Below, piece by piece: positions 34,159 through 45,489 of a stretch of DNA of 64,000 nt; within the stretch, counting starts at the first letter, position 1; each line of letters starts with the position of its first letter. Both the position numbers and the translations under genes were made by a program. The DNA comes from Talaromyces rugulosus. Taxonomy: Eukaryota; Ascomycota; Eurotiomycetes; Eurotiales; Trichocomaceae. Below the pieces are notes generated by a model. That model ran no database searches. It was not told where the DNA came from and saw only the letters and a program-made list of their open reading frames with translations. The stretch covers positions 3,658,001 to 3,722,000 of the forward strand of contig NC_049561.1 of assembly GCF_013368755.1 (NCBI RefSeq), given 5' to 3'.

Positions 34159-34806
34159 ATGTCTGACAACCGCGAAAAGCTTTTCTCTCAAGAGAACAAT
34201 GAACGCCGAGACTCATTCACTAGTCTATTCCACACTGATGACACACCGCTGCCTGAAGGGCTTGAGAACCTCGCAGAACTCGCAGAACTCGCACCGCAAA
34301 TCCACCGGGGAAAAGGCGTCAGTCCTCAATTTAAGCCGACGATAGAGCACTTTTCGAAGAAACTTGCCGTGCTAGTCTCGGTGACCAGCGGCGAGGCACA
34401 CCCTGACGCTCCTCAGTCCATCCTCGCATTCCATTTGCTCACGAATCAGCAGCTTGATGATATTGCTCGCCACTACCATCAAGTCTGGCCTCCGATGCCC
34501 GAGAGCTTTGAGTACCCCAAAATGATCCCTGCCTGGATTGGCACCGAGTCCGAAGACACGACTGACATTGCGACAAAGCGTCGTCGGATTGGTCGTTTTA
34601 TCGGGATGCGTGGCTGTGAAAGTCCTGTTGAGTCTTCTTTTGGTTTGTCTGTTCATGCTACAGAAGATTCAGGAACACTAGATGCTGACCAAGATGAGTG
34701 CCCTGGACTCGCGCAGAGATTGGAGCGTGAGTGGCAGGAGGCCATGTTGCGAGCTCGCATGGAGGGCTCTTCGGACCTGATTCTGCCACCAAAAGGTCGT
34801 TTTTGA
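34159..34806 (+). CDS. Conserved fungal protein of unknown function
   Basis: Intronless, 215 residues from the AUG at 34159 (context AACAATGTCT). Not identified. Visible: a charged N-terminus, an acidic/Leu segment LPEGLENLAELAELAPQ, a central globular-looking block (FSKKLAVLVSV ... ILAFHLLTNQQLDDIARHYHQVWPPMPES...YPKMIPAWIG), and a C-terminal helix LAQRLEREWQEAMLRARM. The HLLT-QQLDDIA-HYHQVWPP block is one I associate with uncharacterised Eurotiales proteins, so the gene is probably real. No signal peptide or membrane helix. Coding-like codon use through its length supports it. Confidence 0.65.
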   Translation: MSDNREKLFSQENNERRDSFTSLFHTDDTPLPEGLENLAELAELAPQIHRGKGVSPQFKPTIEHFSKKLAVLVSVTSGEAHPDAPQSILAFHLLTNQQLDDIARHYHQVWPPMPESFEYPKMIPAWIGTESEDTTDIATKRRRIGRFIGMRGCESPVESSFGLSVHATEDSGTLDADQDECPGLAQRLEREWQEAMLRARMEGSSDLILPPKGRF

Positions 34807-35416
34807 TTGAACCTTTCCCTCCCCTTTTTTTTTTTTTTGGTTTCTAAAAAAAATCATATGGATTGCTGGGGAGAGCGATTCCATTTCATGTATGCTATTT
34901 TGTTATCCCGCTGGTTGGGCTTTGGGTAGCAGTTTCAACATTTGAAGCTGTCATGCATTATTGGTGTTTGGGATTGCCTTTTAAATAGCATTGATGTAGC
35001 CTCTGCATCACAATATGAGCGTTTAATTATTAAAATTTGGTATTATCCACTGTGTACGAAGATCGTTATAGTTGCCGAGGGAAGCCGAAGCTCGGAGCTT
35101 GGTGAGTTTTATCTTATCAAGATCTTACCACTAGTCCCAAAGCGCTCACCCTTAGTGGTAACGTATTACAAGACGGTTTTTTATGAATGATGGCTTTTCC
35201 TTGCGACTTGTCCCATAATAGTAATTTATGCTGTCAATGTATCACTCAATACAAAGCTAGCCTTAAAGCGTGTTAATCCTTAAAATTTTACATTAGCATT
35301 CACCGATGTTGAGGAATCACGTAATGACTGCATGGCTCCGTTATTCTCTTCTTTTCATACTTCTCAACCTTCAGGCTTTAGGTGCTTGATTCTCGTGCCA
35401 TCTGCAACCCGGCACC
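34807..35416. other. Intergenic region
   Basis: 3' flank of the unknown gene, including a T-run near 34829, and the promoter of the MFS permease. No gene seen; the 82-codon plus-strand frame at 34942 has no family resemblance. Confidence 0.35.
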
Positions 35417-37336
35417 ATGAGCGGCCCTCCCATCGTAGCTGATGCTGATCTCGAAACAGCGAAACAGCCGCTGACCCGATGGCAGCGAATCGAAAATGTC
35501 ATCTGGGATGGCGGGGATCGGACCCAAGAGGAGAGAGCTCTCGTACGAAGACTCGATATTTTTATCATGTAAGTTCTTTTGCTTGTTTTGGCAATATTAT
35601 AATGTCGCTATATGTCGTTTTGTATGGCATATACTTATATTAATGCCATTATTTTGACAGGAGCTGGGCTACAATCGGATACTTTGTACGACTCTTGGAC
35701 TCGGCGAATGTCAGTAAGTACCACAATCCCCGCCGTCAATGCATAAACTAGATACTAAACTTGACTAGCAAATGCATATGTTTCTGGCATGAAGGAAGAC
35801 TTGAACTTTTCCGGAGCTGACTATAACCTGCTCTCGACGTTTTTCATCATTGGCTATATCATCGGCCAAGTCCCGTCACAGCTCATCTTGACACGAGGTT
35901 CGTCTCCCACGTATGTCCATAATATGTGCTGTTTCCTTTTTTGTTGACTGGCTTCCGAAAATTTTAGTCCGCCCATCAATTTGGCTGCCAACATGTGAAT
36001 TGCTCTGGTCAATCGTCACATTCTGTTTCGCTGGCGCCCGGAATGTCCGAGATGTATTTGCTCTGCGCATTGTTCTCGGCTTCTTGGAAAGTCCATTTGC
36101 TGTCGGTGTTTTGACTATTATGGGTAGCTGGTATACTCCTCGTGGTACGCTTCTTCCTCTTTTGTTTCATTTCCTCTTTTTGTTTGCTAAACAACTATGA
36201 AGAACTTTCCAAGCGGATCGCAATCTTCTACTCCGCATGCTATGCTGCTAGCATGTTCAGTGGCTACCTCCAAGCAGGTATCTACAACGGCATGGATGGA
36301 CACCTGGGGCTTGCCGGCTGGCGTTGGCTCTTCATTTTCTGCGGTGTCATTTCGCTCCCGTTTAGTATCTATGGCTATATTGCTATTCCAGACAATCCAT
36401 ACATCTGCAAAGCTCGCTGGCTATCACCCAGTCAGGTCAGTTTCGCAGTCAAGCGAATGGAAGCATATGGTCGCCGGCCACCCGTGCTATTGTCATGGGC
36501 TAAGATCAAGCGCGTCCTGACTCATTGGCCGCTGTACGCATTCACGGCCGCCCTAATTTTCCAGTGCGTTGCCACACAGCCACTCAACTACTTTGCTGTC
36601 TGGCTGAAAGCTCTCAACCGATTTTCCGTTTATCAAGTCAATCTTATTCCGACGGCAGGGCAGGCGGTTGGTCTCGTCACAACGCTTGCATATAGCTGGA
36701 TATCCGACGCGTTTGACGGGAACAGATGGGGGACTCTTCTTATTCCCGGTATAATCAACCTCGTCGGCATGATCCTGGTAGCTATTGGCCCGGGATTCGC
36801 CGCGACACTAGTTGGGTATCTGCTTAATGGCGCAAGTTGGGGTTTCTGGCCTATTCTATTCGTTAGTCTCCTCCAAAAAGTTATGAATTTGATTCATTTT
36901 GCTAACTTCAAAAGGCATGGGCCAATGAAATATGTGCTAAAGATCCAGAAGAAAGAGCCATTGTTATTGGTGTCTCTCAAACGTTTGGACAAGCGTTTGT
37001 TGCCTGGGTTCCTGGTTCGTTTCCCTTCCTCTTCTTACAGTCTTGTACAATGCTATGGTTACAAGTTAAAGCTAATCATTTTCTACAGTCGTCATATTGG
37101 ATACTTCCAAATACGCCCCCAAGTTTACAATGGGCTATAGTATCTTGTGTGGCGTCAGTGCCTTGCAACTGGTAATGATTTACGTTATTTGGTGGTATCA
37201 CCGCAGAGAGAAGAGACAAGAGAGACGTGACCAGATGTTTGATGAACAACCCACGAGAACCGAAGATACCATTCACCATACGGCTAGCCATGGCGATGGC
37301 CAGGTGCAGGCCACAAGCGAACAGCCGAAGAACTAA
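35417..37336 (+). CDS. MFS permease, Dal5/allantoate-anion:cation symporter family
   Basis: Plasma-membrane transporter with 12 predicted helices in the family of allantoate, nicotinate and pantothenate permeases. Seven exons (35417-35568, 35661-35713, 35769-35897, 35968-36144, 36203-36861, 36915-37014, 37089-37336) give 505 residues. Seen: cytosolic N-terminus ending RRLDIFIMSWATIGYFVRLLDSANVTNAYVSGMKEDL (family start), IIGYIIGQVPSQLILTRVRPSIWLPTCELLWS, RIVLGFLESPFAVGVLTIMGSWYTPRELSKRIAIFYSA (MFS signature region), WRWLFIFCGV, and after the central loop LNYFAVWLKAL...GTLLIPGIINLVGMI. The VVILDTSKYAPKF segment near the end resembles Liz1/Fen2-type pantothenate carriers. The substrate is therefore undecided among vitamins and allantoate. 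All six introns are canonical. Confidence 0.9.
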
Positions 37337-37409
37337 TTAACATTTTATTTTATTTTTTAGCCTAGAATGAGAAAACACCGCATTAACATGGTTTTGACCT
37401 TGTTGCTTT

Positions 37410-39392
37410 TCACACTTTGACCATGGGAGATGTAACATGGGCGTTGGTGTGAGAATGGCCATGGTGTTTATGCCCATTTCCAATATGCTCGCTTATGCGA
37501 TGCTTTTGACCTTTTCCAACAGTAGCACCGCTGGTATCGACATCCATCTCGTCCTCGTCGACATCAACAATATCAACATCCGGCCACTCCTCCCATCCAT
37601 CCTCCCACAACTCATTCAATGCATCTTCCTTTTCTGTCGAAGACAATTTTGGGTTCCTCATGACTCTTTCCCACTGCTTCATCTCCTTGTTAGATAGTAG
37701 ACATTCGTCCAGCGCTTTTGAGATCCTGTCGCAATCGATTCCTTCACCAATAAACACAATTTCCTGTCTGCGATCGCCCCATTCTCCCACGAAATCACGC
37801 TCGATTGACTCGACGACATCGTGATCTTCAGGCCACATTTCGCGCGGGAGTTCGCTGAACCAGACACCGCCGCAACTAATGGTGAGTATGCCACCGGCTT
37901 GGCTCCATTCGCCGAATTGCATACCGCGGGTTGCGAGCCAGAAGAATCCTTTGGAGCGGAGAACAGGTCCAAAGGCGGGATGGGCCTTTTTGTTGGCGAG
38001 AATGGTGGGCGGTTCAAGTTGGGTGAATTCTGCTAGTTCGGATTTGTTGTCTTCTGTGTCTTCTTCCTCCTCTTCATCGTCTTCCATGGTCTCATCGTCA
38101 TCTTCGTCATCTTCGTCATCCTCGTTCTCCTCAGTTTCTCGGTTTTGTAGAAGAATGAATTTATCTTGCAAGAGAGCAAATAGCCTTCGAGAATGAAAGG
38201 GGCGTCGGGCTGTGTAGACAAAATTGTTGATTCCGTACCTTTTCCTCGTCAGTATATGATTTTAATAGGACATCAACGTATTTAAAACTCACTCCAAAGT
38301 CTCTGGCTTCGGCGCCATTCTCTTCTTCCCATCTGCCGTGTCCAACATGGCCATTTCATGCAAGCTTCTCAACCAGCCTGCTCCAGATGCCGCCTTGATG
38401 AAATTGAACCTGCCCGTTTGAACAATTTCCTTGATGTCAACCTTGCTGTAACTTGTTTCGATTACTTTCGCGTCCGGGTTGAGCAGGTTGATAAGGTCTC
38501 GAATTTTCCGCTGTACGTCCTTGTCGACAGTGTCAATTTTGTTGATAATCAACACATCAGCAAACTCGATCTGGTCGACCATCAGGTCGGAAATCGTCCG
38601 TTCGTCCTCTGGCACGATCTCGTCAGAGCCGTATCGGTCCGAGAGAAATTCGGGGGTGTGGAAGTTGGAGAAGAGATTGAATGCGTCGATAACAGTGACG
38701 GTTGTGTCGAGTGTAGCAAGATTGTGGAGGCCACCTAGTTCTGCTCTACATTTCGATGAAAATTGTGTCAGCCACGTTATTCTACAAAGGAAAAAGAAAA
38801 TGAAGACTTACACCTCCATCAAAATTCTTCGCTCTTCCTGTCCATTAGCATCTAGTTCCGCAACATCGATATCCATCATAGCAGAGCTAAACTCCGCCGT
38901 AAACGTCTCGGCAACCTGCATTGGTTCACTAATGCCCGTACTCTCAATGATAACGTAGTCAACTGCACCGTCCGATTGGGCAAGACGTGCCAATTCAGAG
39001 AGCAAGTCTCCGCGCAGAGTGCAGCAGATACAACCATTTTGGAGCTGGATTAGCTTTTCCTGCGTCTGTGAGACTTTGTGATGGGTGATCAGGGCAGCAT
39101 CGATGTTTAGTCTGAAATCATAAAGGGTTAGATCTTGTATTCAGTATGAGATGCCGGAAAGGGTAAACAAACGAAGCCATGTCGTTCACGATGACGGCGA
39201 TTTTTAAGCCATGATCAGTGGATTTGAGAATGTGCTCGAGAAGGGTTGTTTTCCCGCTGCCCTGTTTCCAGTGATTTATTAGTGCATTGTTCCCTTTGGA
39301 CAGATGGGACATCATACCAAGAACCCCGACAAGAGGGTTACCGGGAGGGTCTTGATGTTTTTAGCCTTTCCTGCTTGTGTAGAAGCTCCCAT
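37410..39392 (-). CDS. zng1: Zinc metallochaperone GTPase, ZNG1/CobW (COG0523) family
   Basis: G3E GTPase thought to deliver zinc to client proteins such as methionine aminopeptidase. Exons 39392-39318, 39261-39173, 39111-38812, 38745-38293 and 38238-37410 give 581 residues. Seen: P-loop LLSGFLGSGKTTLLEHIL, cut by the first intron just before GSGKT; LNIDAALI; the metal-binding signature QNGCICCTLRGDLL (CxCC); ESTGISEP; NKID (G4). The CobW C-terminal domain contains GWLRSLHEM, RPFHSRRL and GFFWLATR. Between them lies a long Asp/Glu tract (about residues 355-390), and the C-terminus has an acidic stretch plus a His-rich tail GNGHKHHGHSHTNAH, a likely zinc buffer. The protein is longer than yeast or human relatives because of these additions. 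Convergent with the MFS gene, stops about 70 bp apart. Confidence 0.93.
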
Positions 39393-40418
39393 GATGTTTG
39401 TCAGATGTTTTTATCAAGTGATATGGCGGATAAATGTGATCTATCTGCCCCTGAAAAACAGTGAAAAAGAAAAAAAGAACAGGAGAAAAATAAAAATGGA
39501 AAAACGCACAAATATCTGCATCCTCACCATCTCTAGCCCTAATCAAACCACCAAGGTACCATGTCTCTCTCATTCTGAAGCCATATAACCTACGATTCAG
39601 ATCTTAGTATCACATCATTCGACGAGCTTGACAAATTAGTGTATTTTAATTGGCCGGCTTCCGAAATTGACTCCAGAGTGGCGTCAGACAAAGTGTCCAT
39701 CAAGGTCCTTGCATTGTTTACTTTTTGAACATTTTGAGAATAGCAGTTAGGGTTTGCTCCCTCAAGGTACTTGAAGAAAAGCAGCGAGTGGATATTTCCG
39801 GTTTGGGCCTAAAACGCGGCCGCTTTACTAACCTTTTTAAACTTCCCACCGGCACAATTTATGCAACACCATACCGGACAAATCACATTCGTCGAAAGAA
39901 TTGCGCTATGCCCTTCTAGGGAAGATTCCTGATTTATGGTCGTTGTGTAGTTGTGCAGCTCCAAGGTCCGTATACCATAATTAATTGATGTAGACGTTCT
40001 TCACAAAAGAAATGCCGAGGAATTTAAATTTCCTTAACACTACCTCGAAAGATCAATGTAGATAGATACCTGTACGCCGACTTAAATCTATCCAGGGGTA
40101 AACATTCAGTTCCGGGGGTAATTCTCTCCGGGGAAGACCGTCGGTCTGGAGTGACTGTTGGAGCTAGTTGGGGCTAGTCGGCTTGACGTGAGATCAACAC
40201 CCCAGTTCCGGTGGAAGATATCAATCAACATCCGGATCCTCCCATGTTTTTGTCAGCGTTTTGACCCCGCAAACTTTTTAATTCGAAAGTAAATCCTTCG
40301 ATGTTGTTTCTTTCTTTTTCAAATCCTAGAAAATCTTCTGGAGTACTTCTCATGACGATTAAAGAAATATACGCGCCAGCCAATTGCCGCCTCAAACGCC
40401 CCAAGAGTTGAAGAAAAT
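39393..40418. promoter_or_regulatory. Intergenic region with an inverted repeat AGACCG-T-CGGTCT
   Basis: No gene supported across 1 kb. At 40135-40147 there is a perfect inverted repeat, AGACCG-T-CGGTCT, whose centre CCG-N1-CGG has the layout of sites bound by Zn(II)2Cys6 activators. Just after it, GGAGCTAGTT and GGGGCTAGTC form an imperfect direct repeat. The left side is the ZNG1 promoter. The binding role is inference. Confidence 0.4.
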
Positions 40419-40799
40419 ATGTCTATCGCGAACAAAGAAACTCGCATCAAACAGAAAGACACAAGCATGTCCTTCTCGGCGAACGCTAAATTCGATCCAG
40501 TGCTGAACAACTTGCGCGTCACTGAACAAGAACGCGACCTTTTAAATTTCTTACTCCCATCGAGCCCTGCATCAGTCCCGGAACGCCGGGTGAAACGTTT
40601 CGACAGCCGGACGGAATCTATGAAATTGCAATGTTCAAATCAAGCCCGAAGTGCGAATAAGAGCCTTGCACATTATTACCACAGTCCGGAAACCTCGGAA
40701 ACGCCGCCTTCAGTTGACAGCCCTCCGCGGGCATTCGGTGTTCTCATGGATATAGCCGATATTGACCAGGCTTGGAAATCCTGGGCTGGTACTTCATAA
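40419..40799 (+). CDS. Small hypothetical protein
   Basis: Intronless frame of 126 residues with an AUG in favourable context (AAAATATGTC). Hydrophilic, Ser/Arg-rich, no signal peptide or membrane helix. The segment FDPVLNNLRVTEQERDLLNFLLP looks like an amphipathic helix pair, and the end FGVLMDIADIDQAWKSWAG is more conserved-looking than the disordered middle. I do not recognise it. Its length, composition and start context argue for a real gene, but no family support is available. Confidence 0.4.
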   Translation: MSIANKETRIKQKDTSMSFSANAKFDPVLNNLRVTEQERDLLNFLLPSSPASVPERRVKRFDSRTESMKLQCSNQARSANKSLAHYYHSPETSETPPSVDSPPRAFGVLMDIADIDQAWKSWAGTS

Positions 40800-41222
40800 T
40801 CGGCGAAAGGGCTTTTGGGAATTTTCGTAAATGCGTTACGAAACGCGGTTTAATGGGGGGGAATGGCTATTTTGAAAGAATAATATGGGTCTTTGTCACG
40901 GTTATTTTATGGACGGTGTACCGGAATTTTTTTATACAGAATGATTAAGTCAATATACTAGTTGACGGCAAAGGTAGCTTTAAAATTGATTAATTCAAAT
41001 CCACCACCAATCATTTAATAGAGGAGTGCGTGTGTTTTCATAGTAACGTGCACTTATATATAGTTTAAATTTATCTAAAATATAATTTGAGGTATACTTG
41101 AGATAATTTTGATCGTATTAGCTCTATCAACACAGATTAATAAGATCTATCTAGGTATACTCTTCTCCCGATACACACTTCTTCAGACTTTCTACCAGGG
41201 CCCTCGACATATTACTACAGGC
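40800..41222. other. Intergenic region between convergent genes
   Basis: AT-rich 3' flank shared by the small plus-strand gene and the minus-strand MRJP gene. No gene or regular repeat seen. Confidence 0.4.
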
Positions 41223-42347
41223 TCAAGCATGGTCAATAGGAGATGGGTTGTGGCCGATGTCAATAGTGTAGATATAAACGGGCTTTGTAATAGTGCTTGG
41301 TTGATTGTTTGGTTGAACGAAAAGATCGCCACGGTTCAGCTGTGAAGCGCACATCCACAAGCGCTGGTGGTTATCCACCCACATTGCATCCACCCATTCC
41401 AGTCTTGAATCGCGTACCAGTAGAGCTGTAATTCTGTTGGGTGCGATGTAGCGGATCTCGTGGCGGTCGATGTCGCTGTAATAGATGTTGCCTTCAGCAT
41501 CGATAGCGGTGCCACCGGTAGCGGGCGTAAGGGAGAAGGGCTTAGTGTAGGTTGGTAATAAGTCCGCTGTTGTCTTGTTGTGCAGAGCTTCGTTGAGATA
41601 CTTGGTCTCGAGACGCCACATATAGCCGCTACCTGGTTGATAGTAGAAATACCTACCGTCGGGGGACACCTCGAGATGATCTGCATGGATGTACTGGGGC
41701 TGGCCAGTTGTGGAAGAGATCAGGAATTGGCCGTCGGCTGAATCAGGAATCACAGCGACTGTAGATGTGTCTCCTCGGAGTACCATACGTGCATCCCCTG
41801 TCTCCAAGTCCAGCACAATAATAGAGCCGATGGCGTATTCGGTCAAGTAGGCGAACTTGCCATTGAAACGCACGTCATTGAGCAAGCCGTCCTTGGTGAC
41901 CACATCGCCTAGGTAATATATGCGTTCTACTTCGTTGGTGGTCAGGTTGAACGAGACCAGTTTGGACGAGTTAAGGAACTGGCTAGGAATGCCGCTATCA
42001 ACCACCCAGAGATTGCCATCTGGGCCCACGCGCTGCGCGTTCGTCGACACGTATTTGGTCCCCGCGTCCGCGGCACTGTCGGTACTGGCTTTCCACGAAT
42101 TCCACTGGACATTGGGGTATGGTACAAGCGTGTGCTTGCTGCCGACAACCTCGACAATCTTCGGGCCGGTTGTGCCGTCGACATGCGGGAGAATTAGGAA
42201 GACGCGGCCATCGGGTGTGGTGCTAGCCCCTGTCGCGGACGTATCCATGGCCAACGCTGTCTTTATGCGGTCATCATGGTCTTTGGAGGAATATCCCTGT
42301 GCAAAAAGGGCCAGGGAGAGGCCAAAAAGGAGGTGAGAAACCAACAT
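41223..42347 (-). CDS. Secreted MRJP/yellow-like beta-propeller protein
   Basis: Intronless, 374 residues. The N-terminus MLVSHLLFGLSLALFAQGYS is a signal peptide. The body matches the major-royal-jelly-protein/yellow family: STTPDGRVFLILPHVDG, NAQRVGPDGNLWVVDSG, GLLNDVRFNGKFAYLTEYAIGSIIVLDLETG, LEVSPDGRYFYYQP, and GGTAIDAEGNIYYSDIDRHEIRYIAP with the regular six-bladed-propeller pattern. In fungi these are extracellular proteins of unclear activity; lactonase-like or ligand-binding roles are suggested by the fold only. A few N-glycosylation sequons (for example NSS, NLT, NKT) are visible. Sequence is GC-richer than the flanks, as is common for secreted-protein genes. Confidence 0.9.
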   Translation of the reverse strand: MLVSHLLFGLSLALFAQGYSSKDHDDRIKTALAMDTSATGASTTPDGRVFLILPHVDGTTGPKIVEVVGSKHTLVPYPNVQWNSWKASTDSAADAGTKYVSTNAQRVGPDGNLWVVDSGIPSQFLNSSKLVSFNLTTNEVERIYYLGDVVTKDGLLNDVRFNGKFAYLTEYAIGSIIVLDLETGDARMVLRGDTSTVAVIPDSADGQFLISSTTGQPQYIHADHLEVSPDGRYFYYQPGSGYMWRLETKYLNEALHNKTTADLLPTYTKPFSLTPATGGTAIDAEGNIYYSDIDRHEIRYIAPNRITALLVRDSRLEWVDAMWVDNHQRLWMCASQLNRGDLFVQPNNQPSTITKPVYIYTIDIGHNPSPIDHA

Positions 42348-43020
42348 TTTAGCTGGCTTGAAGTGACTCTGGTTCTAAACTTCTGCCGGTTTAGTATGTT
42401 TAGATCAAGTCTGGGTGCTTGACCATATTGTCTACCTATTTGTAGCGATCTTAGTCGTAGCTGCTTACCTTCCGGGAATTAGTTGATCTATGATATCTTG
42501 TCACGAGGTGCTTAAAAGCTATTGTTACATCGCTTGGAGATCCCATCCGTTTCCGGCGCTGAGGATTCAACTACTGATGCTCACGTTCATGAGGAATGTC
42601 TTGGCCATCTATAGCGCTTCTTAGCCATTAATATTGCCAAGCGGGGAAAATAGGGGGATGGGATCTGGATTTCCGATATACATGCAGAAAGCTTGTCGAC
42701 TCCAGATGTTCGAGTGGGCCGGAAGTGGGGAGGCCAAGTTTGGAAAGCAGTTATTTTCCGCTCTACGCAGAGAGTAGTTTCAATGTCTGATTTCTTTCTT
42801 TCTTTCTTTCTAGCCCATTTCTGATTGTCTGACTGAGAAAACACGATCAATGCAGCCCATGGGATCCAAATTTCACGACTGGCTTCATAGAATCGAAGAC
42901 AGGCATATGTTCACCTGTAAAAACGAAGAAGAATAAAATTGATAAGTCTACGGCCGTCAGGTCTGGTATTTGGCTACTCAACAGACTTTTGATATCTTAG
43001 TGTGGTGGTTCTGAACAACC
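42348..43020. other. MRJP promoter, and 3' flank of the fumarylacetoacetase gene
   Basis: No gene. It contains a TTTC tetranucleotide microsatellite at about 42791-42811. The MRJP promoter side lacks a clear TATA box. Confidence 0.4.
42791..42811 (+). repeat. (TTTC)n microsatellite
   Basis: About five tandem copies of TTTC, read directly from the sequence. Likely length-variable. Confidence 0.85.
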
Positions 43021-44574
43021 CTACTGAAGAGCAGGAAGAATCTTGCCCCGACATTCACCAAACCCAAACCATGCACCCTCTCCCTTCTTGTCGCCACACC
43101 AGGCTTTCAGTATGACCTCGTCTCCATCGTTCAACCACTTTATTTTAGTGCCATCAAGTAGTTCCAAATCCTTGGTTCCTGCCTGAGTGGCTTCCAATAA
43201 GCAGCCGAGTTCTGCTTTCTTACCATTGCTGTCGACACCCTATATGAAAGAGAACGGGGTCAGCTATCTCTAATATTCCTTTGGAGAATTAATTATCTTA
43301 CACTGCCTGAGACTGTTCCAGTACCAAGCAAATCACCTGTGTTAAGGCCACACATGGCCGATGCATGGTGCGTGATTTGCTGGAATGGTGTCCAGTAAAG
43401 GTATTTCAAATTGCTAGTTGCAAGCGAGTGGCTTTTTCCATCCCCTGTGTTTATCATTAATCGTCAACAAATTGATACGTGTGAAGAATAAATTATTGGG
43501 AAAAAACTTACGAATTAACTCAACCTCGAGCTTAATGTCGAATGTTGCGTCCTGCTCTGTAGGCCACTTGAGGTGGTCAAATGGTGGAGGATCTTGCTTG
43601 GTCTTTGGTTCGCATCGATGCGGTTGAAGCGCGTCCATGGTCACTACCCAAGGGGAGACCGATGTACCGAATCCTGCATGCGTGTTAATAAGAAGTCCAT
43701 AAGTATGTAGGGACTCATTCATAACCAACCCTTTCCATTGAAGGGTCCCAGCGGCGGCATTTCAAAAAGTTGGAGATCTCTAGAGGACCAATCGTTGAGC
43801 AAAACAAAGCCAAATATATGCTGATCCGCATTTTTGATATCCAGCTCTGATCCATGTTTTACTGGCTTTGAGACAAAATAGCCCATTTCCAACTCATAGT
43901 CCAATCCCAGAGATGGTCCATAACTCGGTTTACCGTTAGTAGGGTTGAAAGACACGCCGCGTGGTCGTCTTATTGGCTGAGGCGAGGGAACAATACTGGA
44001 CACGCGCCCATTGTATACAGAAGGAGCATAATACCAGTTAATTGGTATCGAAGCCTCCTTTGACAAGGGAGTGCACTGTTCCATTCGTCAGTGTTTTGAT
44101 TCATTTCCAAGGTAAAAGTATGTTTTACGTTTTGAACGTGCTCCATAGAGCAGTAAAAATCGGAGAAGCCGCCAATTTCAAAGGGTAGATGCATAGTCAC
44201 TGCATCCAATTTGACAAGGCTGTCTTCTGGAATTTTTCCATCCGTAATGTTGGCAATCAAGCCATCGCGGACGGCCTTTCGTACTAAGTAGTCAAAAGTC
44301 GAAAACACATTGAGAGATGGCTTCAAACGAGTTAGAGGAACTCGACCTTTGGCTCAAAGTCTCAACACCTCACCTTAGAGAGGACTTCCACGGCAGACGG
44401 TCCCACAGAATCAGTGAGAAATCCATGCTGAGCGTAGATAGCCAAGTCGATGGCATAGTCACCAATGGCAGTGGCACAGCGCGGTTTGGGACTGTCTTGG
44501 GTCGAGATGACACCAAATGGGATGTTGTGAATGGTAAATGGAGAACCAGCAGGGACCTCAATCTTGGCCCCCAT
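43021..44574 (-). CDS. Fumarylacetoacetase
   Basis: Hydrolase that splits 4-fumarylacetoacetate into fumarate and acetoacetate, the last step of tyrosine/phenylacetate breakdown. Six exons (44574-44374, 44320-44129, 44075-43730, 43673-43512, 43444-43302, 43239-43021) give 420 residues, the normal length. Seen: N-terminal SPFTIHNIPFGVIST, then DFYCSMEHVQN, NWYYAPSVYNGRVSSIVPS and IRRPRGV, the metal/active-site region [87 protein letters not shown], and the end WLNDGDEVILKAW. All are strong family signatures. It is divergent from a salicylate-hydroxylase-like gene, which suggests it may serve an aromatic catabolic route rather than only tyrosine breakdown; homogentisate dioxygenase and maleylacetoacetate isomerase are not nearby. 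Confidence 0.96.
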
Positions 44575-45489
44575 GTTGTCAATAAGTGACTATTTGCCCG
44601 TTTACTCGGGCCAAGCCTTTATAAAGTGGAGCTATCACGTCAAGTAGAACAGCCGTTTGCTTCCCAAGATATCCGAGCGTCAATATATCAGTAATCGGAG
44701 GAACTAAAAAGGGACAAAAGAAGTTGAAACTGCGAGATCCGGATTATGAAATGGTGAACTGCACGTTGCGCGGGGTTCCTGGGGGCTGAGGCGGGGTGAA
44801 CGTAAGCTGTAAACCCTGATGATTGTTCAGCCTACCAGAAATAGCTTCTTTGGTATCGCTCTTCACGGTGAGGCGATTACAATCTAGAATCAGTATCTGC
44901 AACTAACCACAGGTTCCGATTTTGTCCCGTCGAACCCTTCTAGAAACCGTTTTAGTGACCACCCTCTTCTAGTTAGCTCACTTAAGTTGACCAGCTCGAA
45001 TTCCGTAGACCACTTAGTGAAATTTAGGGTTTTCTCATTCGATGACAGGAAATTGGTGGCAATCTGTGATCAACAGTCTGAGGAGTCAACCCCGCTCCAG
45101 GTCAGCCAGTGAAGATTGAAGGGGTTACACAGCATCTGCATCGCCAACACCTGCCTGTAGCACAGTCGAAAGTCACTGCCAATTAAAATCCCAGATTCAT
45201 CTTTCAGAGGATGGACCGACTTCTAAATCAATAATTTTCGGGTCTAGTACTCCCAGTTACAGATCGATAGCCAGAGCCACTTTGTTGCAGCAAAGCGTGT
45301 TCGTAAATGTAGTCTGCAATATTCGCAAAAAAAAGCAACTCAGTTCAGTTCGGAATAAAGTCCTGTGTAACAGGGTTTCCATGATTTAATAAACGTCTGA
45401 CTGTATTTAATTTCCAAGAATCCTCGCAGCTGGACCTTTCTCAACGGACAGTTCGTCTTTTTCCATAAATAAGCCGAATTAAAAGCAAA
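44575..45489. promoter_or_regulatory. Divergent promoter of fumarylacetoacetase and FAD monooxygenase
   Basis: 915 bp between start codons, a layout that allows joint control of both genes. The segment around 44770-44800 contains several GGGG-type stretches, including GCGGGG, which match the CreA consensus SYGGRG. No gene seen. Confidence 0.4.

Noticed and set aside
19289..37336. Ureidoglycolate lyase and Dal5-like permease as one allantoin-use cluster
   Set aside because: They are 15 kb apart with MSH1, BRR2 and a peptidase between them, and the permease also resembles pantothenate carriers.
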